Assembly (NCBI GenBank): GCA_036374175.1
Contig: DASUUH010000001.1
Span: 1 to 35,472 of the forward strand
Length of the DNA: 35,472 bases
Direction of reading: 5' to 3'
Source: JASLBX01 sp036374175
GTDB lineage: Bacteria > Actinomycetota > Actinomycetes > Jiangellales > Jiangellaceae
Positions 7,549 through 15,225 of this stretch are shown here, piece by piece. Position 1 is the stretch's first letter, and each line of letters opens with the position of its first letter. The notes beneath the pieces are model-generated. The model did not search any database. It was not told the origin of the DNA and saw only the letters and a program-made list of their open reading frames with translations. The position numbers and the translations under genes are program-made.

Positions 7549-8721
7549 GTGAACACCCTTGGCGTGCCCGGCGACGCCGCGCGAAATCGGTCACCCGCTC
7601 GCACCAGACCACGACGCGCGGACTGGGTCGTGGCCGCGCTTGTCGTCGCTCTGCATGTGCTTGGTCCGCGCACCGGGCAACCCACCGACACGGCGGCATC
7701 GTTGGCGTTGCTGTTGGCACTCGTGCAAGGACTGCCGCTGGCCTGGCGGCGGCACTTGCCCGCATCCGTAGCGGTGACGGTGCTTGCCGGTTACGCCGTC
7801 TACGTCGTGACGGTCGGCGTCGCCCCGCCGTTCGCGGCCTGGGTTGTCATTTGGTCGCTTGCGACAACGGCTGCGCCGCGCCGACGGGCGATTGCCGCCA
7901 CGTTGGTCGCCGCGTGCACGACCGCCCTTCTTGTTGTAGTCGGCGAATTGATCAGCCCCGGCAGCGGCGCACCGGTGCTCCTCGTCTCGGCGACGGTCGT
8001 GGTGACCCTTGCAGCGGTGCTGGTGCGCAGCGAGCAAGCGCGGCTCGACGCCGTCCGCGAGAGGGCAGCCTCCGAGGAGCGCCTGCGAATCGCCCGCGAC
8101 CTGCACGATCTGATAGGCCATGGGCTTGGCATCGTTGCGGTCCAGTCCAGCACCGCCCGGATGGCCCTCGACTCAGGCGATTCCACAGCGGCCCGCAACG
8201 CGATGTCCGCCGTGGAATCGAGTAGCCGGTCCGCGCTTCGCGAGATGCGTGAGTTGCTCGGAGTGCTTCGGGGCATCGGTGACGGCGAGACGGCAACAGG
8301 CACAGACCGCAACTTGCAACGCCCACCGGCTCCGGGTCTGGCTGACCTCACGTCGCTTGTAGACAACGCCCGGCTCGGTGGCATCGCGCTGACCTTGGAG
8401 ACCGAGGGAGAGCTCACGGACGTGCCCGCCGCCGTCCAGCTCTGCGCCTATCGGGTGGTGCAGGAGTCGCTGACGAATGCGATCAAGCACGCCCCTGGCG
8501 CGGACGTCGCCGTGCGCGTCGCCGTATCAGGGCCGACGCTGCGGGTGGCGGTGGAGACGACTGGCGGTGGTCCGGCTGGAAGGGACATCGACAGCAGCGG
8601 TCTCGGCTTGATGGGCATCAGGACCAGGGTGGCCGCCGCAGGAGGAAGTGTCCGTATCGGACCCACGCCGTTGGGTTGGCTGGTCGAGGCCGTGCTGCCC
8701 GTGGAAGGAGTTCGTTTGTGA
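7549..8721 (+). CDS. Two-component sensor histidine kinase (NarL/DesK-like, HisKA_3)
   Basis: About 390 residues. The N-terminus has four or five hydrophobic segments between residues 25 and 155 and no evident extracellular sensor domain. A HisKA_3 dimerisation domain follows with the phosphorylated histidine H186 in RIARDLHDLIGHGLG. The ATP-binding domain shows an N-box QESLTNAIKHAPG and a G-box SSGLGLMGIRTRV. The start is GTG 7549 or TTG 7546; neither has a good ribosome site. The stop overlaps the GTG of the response regulator (GTGA at 8718-8721), so the two are translationally coupled. Kinases of this type often sense cell-envelope stress or membrane-active drugs through their TM region. 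The ABC exporter genes just downstream fit that idea, which is inference. Confidence 0.92.
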   Translation: MNTLGVPGDAARNRSPARTRPRRADWVVAALVVALHVLGPRTGQPTDTAASLALLLALVQGLPLAWRRHLPASVAVTVLAGYAVYVVTVGVAPPFAAWVVIWSLATTAAPRRRAIAATLVAACTTALLVVVGELISPGSGAPVLLVSATVVVTLAAVLVRSEQARLDAVRERAASEERLRIARDLHDLIGHGLGIVAVQSSTARMALDSGDSTAARNAMSAVESSSRSALREMRELLGVLRGIGDGETATGTDRNLQRPPAPGLADLTSLVDNARLGGIALTLETEGELTDVPAAVQLCAYRVVQESLTNAIKHAPGADVAVRVAVSGPTLRVAVETTGGGPAGRDIDSSGLGLMGIRTRVAAAGGSVRIGPTPLGWLVEAVLPVEGVRL

Positions 8722-9383
8722 TCCGAGTAGCAATCTGTGATGACCAGGCTCTCGTGCGAGACGGCCTGCGGGTCCAGCTCGGCATGAGCGGCGACATTGA
8801 CATTGTCGGCGAGGCGTCTGACGGCGAGCAGGCGATCGCTGTGGCACGGCGCGAACACCCGGACGTGATGGTGATGGATGTCCGGATGCCGGTGCTCGAC
8901 GGCATCGAGGCGACAAGACGCATCGTCGCGGATCCGTCCACAGCAGGAGTACGCGTCCTGATCCTGACCACGTTCGACCTCGACGAGAATGTCTACGCCG
9001 CGCTGTCCGCCGGCGCGAGCGGGTTTCTCCTCAAGGACGCGACTCCGGAGGAGATCGTCCATGCCGTACGAGTCATCGCGGGTGGTGAGTCACTTCTGGC
9101 GCCCTCTGTGACCACGCGCTTGATTCGCGAATTCGCGAGGCGACCGACCGCCGGCCGACCTCGCGGCGACCTGCTCGCCTCCTTAACCGAGCGCGAGGTC
9201 GAGGTCCTGGTTCTGGTAGCACAAGGGTTGTCCAACGCCGAGTTGGCGGACCGGCTCGTGGTGAGCCACGCGACCGCGAAGACACACGTCAGCCGGATCT
9301 TGGCCAAGCTCGCGCTTCGCGACCGCGCACAACTTGTCGTGGCTGCCTACGAGGCAGGTCTGGTGGTCCCCGGCTCGCACTGA
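8718..9383 (+). CDS. LuxR/NarL family DNA-binding response regulator
   Basis: 221 residues. The receiver domain (about 1-120) has the acidic pocket CDDQ near the N-terminus, phosphoacceptor D54 in VMVMDVRMP and the switch threonine and lysine in LTTFD and LLKDA. A LuxR-type helix-turn-helix follows, starting LTEREVEVLVLVAQGLSNAE and continuing to a TAKTHVSRILAKL recognition helix. The GTG at 8718 is chosen because it overlaps the kinase stop, begins the receiver domain exactly, and has GGAAGGAG nearby (about 8702-8709). It is the partner of the upstream kinase. Its likely target is the ABC transporter operon beginning 152 nt downstream, where a tandem repeat lies just after this gene. Confidence 0.95.
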   Translation: MIRVAICDDQALVRDGLRVQLGMSGDIDIVGEASDGEQAIAVARREHPDVMVMDVRMPVLDGIEATRRIVADPSTAGVRVLILTTFDLDENVYAALSAGASGFLLKDATPEEIVHAVRVIAGGESLLAPSVTTRLIREFARRPTAGRPRGDLLASLTEREVEVLVLVAQGLSNAELADRLVVSHATAKTHVSRILAKLALRDRAQLVVAAYEAGLVVPGSH

Positions 9384-9391
9384 GCCCTTCC

Positions 9392-9416
9392 CGCGACATA
9401 CGTCTCGCGATGTACG
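9392..9416. promoter_or_regulatory. Tandem CGCGAYRTACG repeats, possible response-regulator site
   Basis: CGCGACATACG (9392-9402) and CGCGATGTACG (9406-9416) are direct repeats differing at two positions, with a 3-nt gap and so a 14-nt period. They lie in the only non-coding space between the response regulator gene and the ABC transporter operon. This is where a NarL-type dimer site would be expected. Binding is inferred only. Confidence 0.4.
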
Positions 9417-9535
9417 GCGTCACCTCCTGGCGGACGCCCAAGTGCGATCTCGCGGCCGACGATTTCGATGCGTTCCATTCCTAGCTTCTAACTGGAGCCG
9501 CGAACGACGCGGCCGTTCCAAAAGGAGCAGCACGG

Positions 9536-10282
9536 ATGCACATCGAACTGCAGGGGCTTGCCAAACGTTATGGGCCCATCTCCGCGGTGGAAGACCTCAC
9601 TCTCTCACTGGCACCGGGCCGGGTGACCGGTTTCGTCGGCGCCAACGGTGCCGGCAAGTCGACCACGATGCGGATGCTGCTAGGGCTCACCCGGCCCGAC
9701 GCAGGCAATGCCACCTTCGACGGCAAGACGTACGCCGAGCTCCGGGACCCGTTGCGGACCGTCGGCGCCATGGTTGACCCGAACGTCTTCCACCCTGGCC
9801 GCACTGGGCGGAACGCGCTGCGCGTAATCGCACGAGCCGCGCAGATCCCCGACAGCCAGGTTGACCACGTACTCGCCCTCGTCGGGCTTGTCGGTGCCGC
9901 GCAACGGCGAGTCGGCGGCTACTCCATGGGCATGCGTCAGCGCCTAGCTTTGGCCTCGGCCCTCCTCGGTGACCCGGGCGCTGTGGTACTCGATGAGCCG
10001 GCCAACGGTTTGGACCCCCAGGGAGTCCACTGGCTGCGCGGCCTCATAAGGGAGCTCGCCGCGCAGGGCCGCACAGTTTTCGTTTCCAGTCACCTACTTG
10101 CCGAACTCGCCCAGACCATCGACGACGTGGTCGTCATCGCCCAGGGCCGGCTCATCATCCACGAGCCGATGGCCGCGCTACTCGGGCGAGCCCACGGCGG
10201 CTCCCTCGAAGCCGTCTTCCTTCACCTCACCAGCACAACACCGGTGGGCTCGCCCCCGGGCAACCTTAAGGACCGGCCATGA
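9536..10282 (+). CDS. ABC transporter ATP-binding protein (exporter type)
   Basis: 248 residues, one nucleotide-binding domain. Walker A GANGAGKS is at 35-42, the signature YSMGMRQ at 129-135, Walker B AVVLDEP at 149-155 and the H-loop histidine at 186. The DEPANGLDP form and the alternative signature YSMGMRQRL are typical of the BcrA/DrrA/NatA-like ATPases that pair with a separate membrane protein. The ATG at 9536 is preceded by AAGGAG at good spacing. The stop overlaps the start of the permease gene (ATGA at 10279-10282). It probably powers efflux of an antibiotic, lipid or other hydrophobic compound, regulated by the two-component system just upstream; the substrate is unknown. Confidence 0.95.
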   Translation: MHIELQGLAKRYGPISAVEDLTLSLAPGRVTGFVGANGAGKSTTMRMLLGLTRPDAGNATFDGKTYAELRDPLRTVGAMVDPNVFHPGRTGRNALRVIARAAQIPDSQVDHVLALVGLVGAAQRRVGGYSMGMRQRLALASALLGDPGAVVLDEPANGLDPQGVHWLRGLIRELAAQGRTVFVSSHLLAELAQTIDDVVVIAQGRLIIHEPMAALLGRAHGGSLEAVFLHLTSTTPVGSPPGNLKDRP

Positions 10283-11025
10283 TCTCGCTCATCTCTGCCG
10301 AAGTGCTCAAGATCCGCACAACCCGACTGCCAGGCGTCACGATCGTGGTCGTCCTTGCCATCGCCGCCGCTCTTCCGATGCTCTACGCGGCCGCGTCAGG
10401 CACCGGAGACCTGGAACCGTTGAATTCGGCCAGCCTCACCGACATGCTGGCCGCACCGAGCCGGCTGGCCGGCGGCGGGGTGTTGCTCATCGGACTGCTC
10501 CTGGCTGCCGGGGAGTTCCGCCACCGCACGGTCTTCACCACCCGGCTGGCCGAACCCCGACCGCTCCGAGTGCTCGCCGCCAAGCTGGCCGCCATGACCC
10601 TCACGGGCCTCACCGCCGGCATGGCGCTCGACCTGGTCACCGCCGGTGTGGGCAGCGCTGTTATTGCGCACAACGGGGTGGCCGTCGAGCCTTTGGCGCA
10701 CGGCTTTCCTAGGGTTGCCCTGCTTGTCCCGCTCGTGCTCGCCGCGCACGGCGTGATCGGGGTGGCCGTCGGCGCCCTCTTGCGAAGTACGACAGCTGCC
10801 ATCGGTGTCGTGCTCATGTGGGCCTTTGTGGTCGAAGGAGTCGTGCCAATGGTGTTCCGCGCCCCGGAGATGGCCACCTGGCTGCCTCGAGGCGCAATCC
10901 ACGACCTGCTCAGCGCCCAGCCGGCGACTCAGGTCTCACTGGGCACCGCCGGAGCCCTGATCGTGGGCTACGCAGCGGCACTCGTTGCGGCCGCTGCACT
11001 GCTCGATTACCGGCGCGAAGTGTGA
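10279..11025 (+). CDS. ABC transporter permease (ABC-2 type)
   Basis: 248 residues with six predicted membrane helices. The N-terminus ISAEVLKIRTTRLPG is typical of ABC-2 permeases, in which a short amphipathic stretch precedes TM1. There is also the cytosolic EFRHRTVFTTRLAEPRPLRVLAAKL segment seen in the NatB/BcrB-like group. Its start overlaps the ATPase stop by 4 nt, so the two subunits are coupled. Together they would form a homodimeric exporter in the cell membrane. The end of the gene lies only 4 nt before the GTG of a zinc-finger fragment, which may therefore share its mRNA. Confidence 0.9.
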   Translation: MISLISAEVLKIRTTRLPGVTIVVVLAIAAALPMLYAAASGTGDLEPLNSASLTDMLAAPSRLAGGGVLLIGLLLAAGEFRHRTVFTTRLAEPRPLRVLAAKLAAMTLTGLTAGMALDLVTAGVGSAVIAHNGVAVEPLAHGFPRVALLVPLVLAAHGVIGVAVGALLRSTTAAIGVVLMWAFVVEGVVPMVFRAPEMATWLPRGAIHDLLSAQPATQVSLGTAGALIVGYAAALVAAAALLDYRREV

Positions 11026-11029
11026 GTCT

Positions 11030-11224
11030 GTGGCATCAGTACGGCCTGATTTGAACGGGATGTGCCTGACCTGCGGCCACGTGGGCTGCTGTGACAAGGC
11101 GAAGAACCAGCACGCCGTCAAGCATTTCCAGCAGACCGGTCACCCACTGACCAGGCCGTACAAGGAGAGGGGCATGAACTGGATCTGGTGCTACGAAGAC
11201 AAGGCACTCCTCGATCCGCTGTAA
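11030..11224 (+). CDS. UBP-type zinc finger protein, N-terminally truncated
   Basis: About 64 residues from GTG 11030 (an ATG at 10985 would overlap the permease gene; ATG 11060 would give only the core). The sequence MCLTCGHVGCCDKAKNQHA, the HFQQTGHP stretch and the closing WIWCYEDKA match the C-terminal two thirds of small bacterial UBP-type zinc fingers (about 80-90 residues). The usual first part, with a histidine or cysteine pair and C-E-E-C-L, is missing, so some zinc ligands are lost. The protein is either a reduced form or a remnant fused to the permease end. Bacterial members are of unknown function and are often near transporters or regulators. Confidence 0.5.
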   Translation: MASVRPDLNGMCLTCGHVGCCDKAKNQHAVKHFQQTGHPLTRPYKERGMNWIWCYEDKALLDPL

Positions 11225-11283
11225 ATCTCCGGCACCGTAGGCGGATCACTGACCACAGCACTCTTGGCGTGTCCGCACAATAG

Positions 11284-12567
11284 ATGCGCCGCGCAGTGCG
11301 GATAGACCCGGACAGGAGACCGCCGAATGCTCCACCATCTCGCGAAGCCGCAGATCCGGCATGTGCGATCCGGCCGGGGCGGCTCTGTCAGGTGACAGGG
11401 ACCCGCTGGCTTCGGCCTATCCTTCCGCTCGCCGCACTCGTCCTGCTGGTTTCCACCATCACGTGGGTACGGGTACCGCTGCTGCCGGACATCGGCGCCG
11501 AGCTGGTTCTTTCACCCACACAGCTGGGCTGGGTCGTGACCATGTTCGGCCTGGGACGTCTGGCGATGGACCTGCCGGCCGGCCGGCTCGCCGACCGAGT
11601 AGATCCGTTGCGGATGTTTGCCGCCGCCGCGGCGGTCATGGGCCTGGCGAGCGGGCTGTTGGCGGCGGCCACCGAGCTCTCCGCGGTGCTGGCGGCCACG
11701 GCCCTGCTGGGTGCCGCGTCCGCGACCAGCAACACGACGGGTATGACGGCGATGTCTGGATCGGCACCGGACCGTCGCCGGGGATCCGCCATGGCGCTGT
11801 TCTCCGGATCGCTGCTCGTCGGGCAGGCACTCGGACCGGCGCTGGGTGGGCTGGTCGCGTCGGTGGGTACCTGGCGGACCGCCGCGGCGGCCGGCGCCGG
11901 GCTCGCCGTCGTCGTCGCCTTCGGGGCGGCGCTCGCCCGCCGGCGCGGCGCCGGAGATCACCTCCGGACGGTGCGCCGCGAGCGGCCCGCGCCGGCGGGC
12001 CCGGCTCTCTCAGCGTTCAACCACGTGGTGCTGTTCGGCGTCGCGTTCGCGGTGTTCTTCACGATCGGCGCCATGCCACAGACGCTGATCCCGCTCATCG
12101 GCGCGGACGACCTCGGCTTGGGTGCGGCTGCCATCGGCCTGGCGCTCGGCGTAGGTGGGCTTGCCCGGATGGTGGGCGCCGTCCTCACCGGCGCCGTTTC
12201 AGACCGGCTGTCCCGGCGCGCCGCACTGCTGCCCTGCCTCGCCCTGCAGGCGGGCGGCGTGGCTCTGCTCGCTGCGGGCGATGCGAACGGGTGGTGGCTC
12301 GCCGCCATAGTGGCGATGTCACTCGGGTCGTCCGGTCACGCGGTAGGTGCAACGATGCTTGGGGACCGTGCGGCGCCCGGCGAGCTGGGTCGGGTTCTCG
12401 GCCGCTACCGCTTCGTCGGAGACATCGGACTCGTAGTCGGACCGGCGCTGGCGGCATGGATATACGACGCAGGCGGGCGTGGTTGGGCCGTCGCGGTCGT
12501 GTCAGCCGTGCTGGTCGCCATGCTGTTGGCGGCCACGACGCTTCCCGAAACGGGCACCCGCCGTTGA
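11284..12567 (+). CDS. MFS transporter (12 TM)
   Basis: 427 residues if it starts at ATG 11284, 391 from GTG 11392. The first 36 residues are charged and proline-rich without homology-like features, and TM1 begins near PILPLAALVLLVSTITW, so the GTG may be the real start; neither has a clear ribosome site. The protein has two six-helix halves. Motif A appears as LPAGRLADRVDPLRMF in the first half and VLTGAVSDRLSRRA in the second. It resembles the actinobacterial sugar/drug exporters of the major facilitator superfamily; the substrate is unknown. There is no adjacent dedicated regulator. It is followed by a 215-nt gap holding two copies of a 14-bp repeat. Confidence 0.88.
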   Translation: MRRAVRIDPDRRPPNAPPSREAADPACAIRPGRLCQVTGTRWLRPILPLAALVLLVSTITWVRVPLLPDIGAELVLSPTQLGWVVTMFGLGRLAMDLPAGRLADRVDPLRMFAAAAAVMGLASGLLAAATELSAVLAATALLGAASATSNTTGMTAMSGSAPDRRRGSAMALFSGSLLVGQALGPALGGLVASVGTWRTAAAAGAGLAVVVAFGAALARRRGAGDHLRTVRRERPAPAGPALSAFNHVVLFGVAFAVFFTIGAMPQTLIPLIGADDLGLGAAAIGLALGVGGLARMVGAVLTGAVSDRLSRRAALLPCLALQAGGVALLAAGDANGWWLAAIVAMSLGSSGHAVGATMLGDRAAPGELGRVLGRYRFVGDIGLVVGPALAAWIYDAGGRGWAVAVVSAVLVAMLLAATTLPETGTRR

Positions 12568-12636
12568 TCTGGTCGACGCCCAGTCGGGCGGCCACGCCCG
12601 GCGCATTGACCGTGCGTGGCATGGAACCCACGCTGG

Positions 12637-12710
12637 CAATCGTTTGCAGGGCCTCGGCACAAGCAATCGAGCGAGTTACTCACGCCCCACCGGTCACAAT
12701 CGTTTGCAGG
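12637..12710. repeat. Two copies of CAATCGTTTGCAGG, 60 bp apart
   Basis: Perfect 14-bp direct repeats at 12637-12650 and 12697-12710. The first copy has a GCAA-TCGT-TTGC partial dyad, the kind of half-palindrome bound by LacI-type proteins. They are in the convergent gap (12568-12782) between the MFS gene and the small membrane protein gene, where a promoter is not expected. No other coding signal is seen in that gap. Confidence 0.6.
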
Positions 12711-12782
12711 CCAGCATGCCCGACGTTGCTGCGGAAGTGGCTGATCAAGGACACCCAACCGCAAAGTCCGAGGCAGAACGAC

Positions 12783-13412
12783 TTATACCCGAAGCGCGAC
12801 TGCCTGCCGTTTCGAGCGGCGATTACGTGCCAGCGCCATCAGGGTGCTGAGCACGACCGCGCCCCCGAGCCCGATCGTGAGCTGGGTACCGTTCGCAGCG
12901 ATCCAAGAACCGACAGGAGCGACGTACTCGGAGAGCTGACGGCCGGAGATGACGAAAGCCAGACTTGTCGCGACGTTCCCCGCGCCGGTAATCGCAAGGA
13001 ACTTCACGGCCGGCGTATTGCCCAGCCCGATTGCCGCAATCACCGGCGTGCTCGACCAGAAGAATGCCGTGACCAGCAACCCTCGGGTCGCTTTGCGGCG
13101 AGAGACGCCGCGGGCGAGGTTCTTACCGACTCCGAAGCGTTCCACCACCGGCAACGCCCCGTGGCGGGCCATGGCGAAATAGGCCATATCAACCAACGTC
13201 CTCGAGGTTGCCGCGATCGCGACCGCGGCTGCCGGCGCTACGTGATCACCGACAAGTACCAGGAATGCCGGGGTGGGCCGCAACGCCAGGACGACCAGCG
13301 GATTATGCCCTAGTTGTGACGGTGCCAGGACCAAGCCGACCTGTGCGAAGACGACGATCGCCAGCACGCTGATTGCTGACCCGGCTCGAAGCAGTGACCG
13401 CCGAGTGTTCAT
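12783..13412 (-). CDS. Small multi-pass membrane protein (possible VTT/DedA-like)
   Basis: 209 residues from ATG 13412, which has a strong GGAGG ribosome site 6-7 nt upstream; this decides the start, although the frame is open further upstream. There are four to six hydrophobic stretches. The layout of an N-terminal anchor, a glycine/alanine-rich membrane core and a motif GNTPAVKFLAITGAGNVATS before a C-terminal helix recalls VTT/DedA proteins, which act as membrane lipid carriers. However, the diagnostic R-x3-P-x2-R pattern is not clear, so the family is tentative. It ends with a basic cytosolic tail, RNRRSKRQAVALRV. It is divergent from the multicopper oxidase gene and could share its regulation. 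Confidence 0.7.
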   Translation of the reverse strand: MNTRRSLLRAGSAISVLAIVVFAQVGLVLAPSQLGHNPLVVLALRPTPAFLVLVGDHVAPAAAVAIAATSRTLVDMAYFAMARHGALPVVERFGVGKNLARGVSRRKATRGLLVTAFFWSSTPVIAAIGLGNTPAVKFLAITGAGNVATSLAFVISGRQLSEYVAPVGSWIAANGTQLTIGLGGAVVLSTLMALARNRRSKRQAVALRV

Positions 13413-13470
13413 TGCCGTCCTCCAAGGTTGTCGTTGCGGCAACACATTGGGGTAGGACGCTGTCGCCGGC

Positions 13471-13534
13471 GTGTCCAGACACTGTTCGCGTTGGCGGATT
13501 CGGACAGCAGCCGGACAGTGCACAGACACCGGCT
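13471..13534. promoter_or_regulatory. Inverted repeats in the promoter region of the multicopper oxidase
   Basis: GTGTCCAGACAC at 13471-13482 is a perfect 12-bp palindrome. A second dyad, AGCCGG (13509-13514) and CCGGCT (13529-13534), encloses ACAGTGCACAGACA. Both lie in the 214-nt gap between the divergent membrane-protein and oxidase genes. Metal-responsive repressors often bind such dyads, but no binding consensus is recognised here. Confidence 0.35.
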
Positions 13535-13626
13535 TTGTAAAACCTGGGTCAGCGTGGGCTTCCACACGGAAACACCTACGACGGATGGCACGGCGCGAGC
13601 GCCGGCTGGCACTAGGGGGTATCGCA

Positions 13627-15225
13627 GTGAACGAACGCGCCCAAACACACTTGCCGCAGGCGGGCCGCTCGACGATCGTTGACGTTCCGCACGGCGGATC
13701 GTTCGATCTGCGGGTGCACCCGGTCGCGAAACGAATCGGCGACACGGTGTATTCGATGCTGGCGTACGACGGGTCCATACCTGGGCCGACCCTGCGCGTG
13801 CGCCAGGGGTCCGAGATCCTCGTGAACGTCACGAACGTGACGGATTTTGAGACGACGGTCCACTGGCACGGGCTGCGCCTTGAGAACCAGTACGACGGCG
13901 TTCCGCACAGTACGCAGGCACCCATCGCGCCAGGAGGCACGTACGCGCATCGGCTCACTTTTCCCGATCCCGGCCTGTACTGGTACCACCCGCATATGCG
14001 CGAGGATTACGCGCAGGAGATGGGCCTGTACGGCAACGTGATCGTCGAGCCGACGGATCCGTCGTACTGGCCTGCGGCTGACCGTCAGGTCATGCTGACG
14101 CTCGACGACATCCTGATCGAGGACGGCCAGATCGCCGCGTTTGATCCGAGTGGTGCGAACTACACAGCCATGGGCCGGTTCGGCAACGTGCTCCTGGTCG
14201 GGGGTCAGACGGAGCAGCTGCTCGAGATCGGCCGTGGCGAGGTGGTTCGCTTCGGATTCACGAACACCGCCAACACCCGGGTGTTCAAGGTCGCCATACC
14301 TGGGCTCGACATGAAGTTGATCGGCGGCGATTCGGGGCGGTACGAGCGCGAGGAGTGGGTAACGGATGTGGTGATCGCGCCGTCCGAGCGAGCGCTCGTC
14401 GACGTGAGATTCGGCCACACCGGCGCCTTCGTGCTGCAGCATCTGACACCTGGGCGCGCGTACGAACTGGCGACGATCAATGTGGTTGAGCGTGATGAGG
14501 GGCCGATCCAGGCGGAGGAGTTCGAGCGGCTCCGCGCAACTGCCGACTTCGTCGCCCACCGGCAGCGTGTCCAGCGCTACCTGGAAGCACCACCGGACAA
14601 GACCCTGGCTCTGGTCGCTGAGATGGACTTCGCCGAGCCGGACACTGCGGGACCGGTGGTCTACATATGCCCGATGCATCCGCAGATCGTCACGGAGCAG
14701 CCCGGCACGTGTCCCATGTGCGGGATGAAACTCATGCCGCAGGCGGCAGGCGCGGAGTCGCCACCGGTTCCGGGTCGCAACCACGATCACGCGGACGCCA
14801 TGGCCGATGGCATCGAATGGGAGGACCTCATGCCAGAGGTGAACCGCGCGACGACAGCAGCCAACATGCGGTGGAAGCTCGTTGACCGCGACACCGGCGC
14901 GGAGAACGGCGCCATTCACTGGACGTTCCCCGAGGGCGATCAGGTGAAGATACGGCTGGTGAACGAGATGGAGTCGGACCATCCGATGCACCACCCGTTC
15001 CACGTGCATGGCGAGCGCTTCCTGGTGCTCGCGCGCGACGGGGTGCCAGAGTCCAACTTTGTCTGGAAGGACACGGTGCTGATCCGCACCGGGCAGACAG
15101 TCGACATCCTCATGGATGCATCCAACCCAGGGCTGTGGATGGCGCATTGCCACATCGCTGAACACCTGGAGACCGGCATGATGTTCAACTTCCGCGTGTT
15201 CCGAGTTCGGAGGACCGACTCATGA
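13627..15225 (+). CDS. Multicopper oxidase with internal heavy-metal-binding domain
   Basis: 532 residues from GTG 13627, which has GGGGG at 13615-13619; ATG 13585 is the alternative. Three cupredoxin domains carry the copper ligands: HWHG (H79, H81), WYHPHM (H121, H123), HPFHVHG (H456, H459, H461) and HCHIAEHLETGM (H507, C508, H509, H513, M518). The type 1 site is therefore H456/C508/H513/M518. Between the second and third cupredoxin domains, residues 346-369 contain CPMHP...PGTCPMCGMKL, the heavy-metal-binding domain known from CusB and CopA-type proteins, followed by a His/Asp-rich stretch. No Sec or Tat signal is evident, so a cytosolic or leaderless location is possible. Family members oxidise Cu(I) or phenols. 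The ATG of the peptidase gene overlaps the stop. Confidence 0.92.
   Translation: MNERAQTHLPQAGRSTIVDVPHGGSFDLRVHPVAKRIGDTVYSMLAYDGSIPGPTLRVRQGSEILVNVTNVTDFETTVHWHGLRLENQYDGVPHSTQAPIAPGGTYAHRLTFPDPGLYWYHPHMREDYAQEMGLYGNVIVEPTDPSYWPAADRQVMLTLDDILIEDGQIAAFDPSGANYTAMGRFGNVLLVGGQTEQLLEIGRGEVVRFGFTNTANTRVFKVAIPGLDMKLIGGDSGRYEREEWVTDVVIAPSERALVDVRFGHTGAFVLQHLTPGRAYELATINVVERDEGPIQAEEFERLRATADFVAHRQRVQRYLEAPPDKTLALVAEMDFAEPDTAGPVVYICPMHPQIVTEQPGTCPMCGMKLMPQAAGAESPPVPGRNHDHADAMADGIEWEDLMPEVNRATTAANMRWKLVDRDTGAENGAIHWTFPEGDQVKIRLVNEMESDHPMHHPFHVHGERFLVLARDGVPESNFVWKDTVLIRTGQTVDILMDASNPGLWMAHCHIAEHLETGMMFNFRVFRVRRTDS

Noticed and set aside
11361..13313. A 650-codon open frame on the plus strand overlapping the second MFS gene and the gap after it
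   Set aside because: It is Arg/Gly/Pro-rich with no motif, lies out of frame with a clear transporter, and runs through the intergenic repeats and across the antisense of the small membrane protein; a shadow frame of high-GC DNA.
13612..15165. A 517-codon open frame on the minus strand opposite the multicopper oxidase
   Set aside because: The plus strand has all copper-ligand motifs and a ribosome site; the antisense frame shows no family features.
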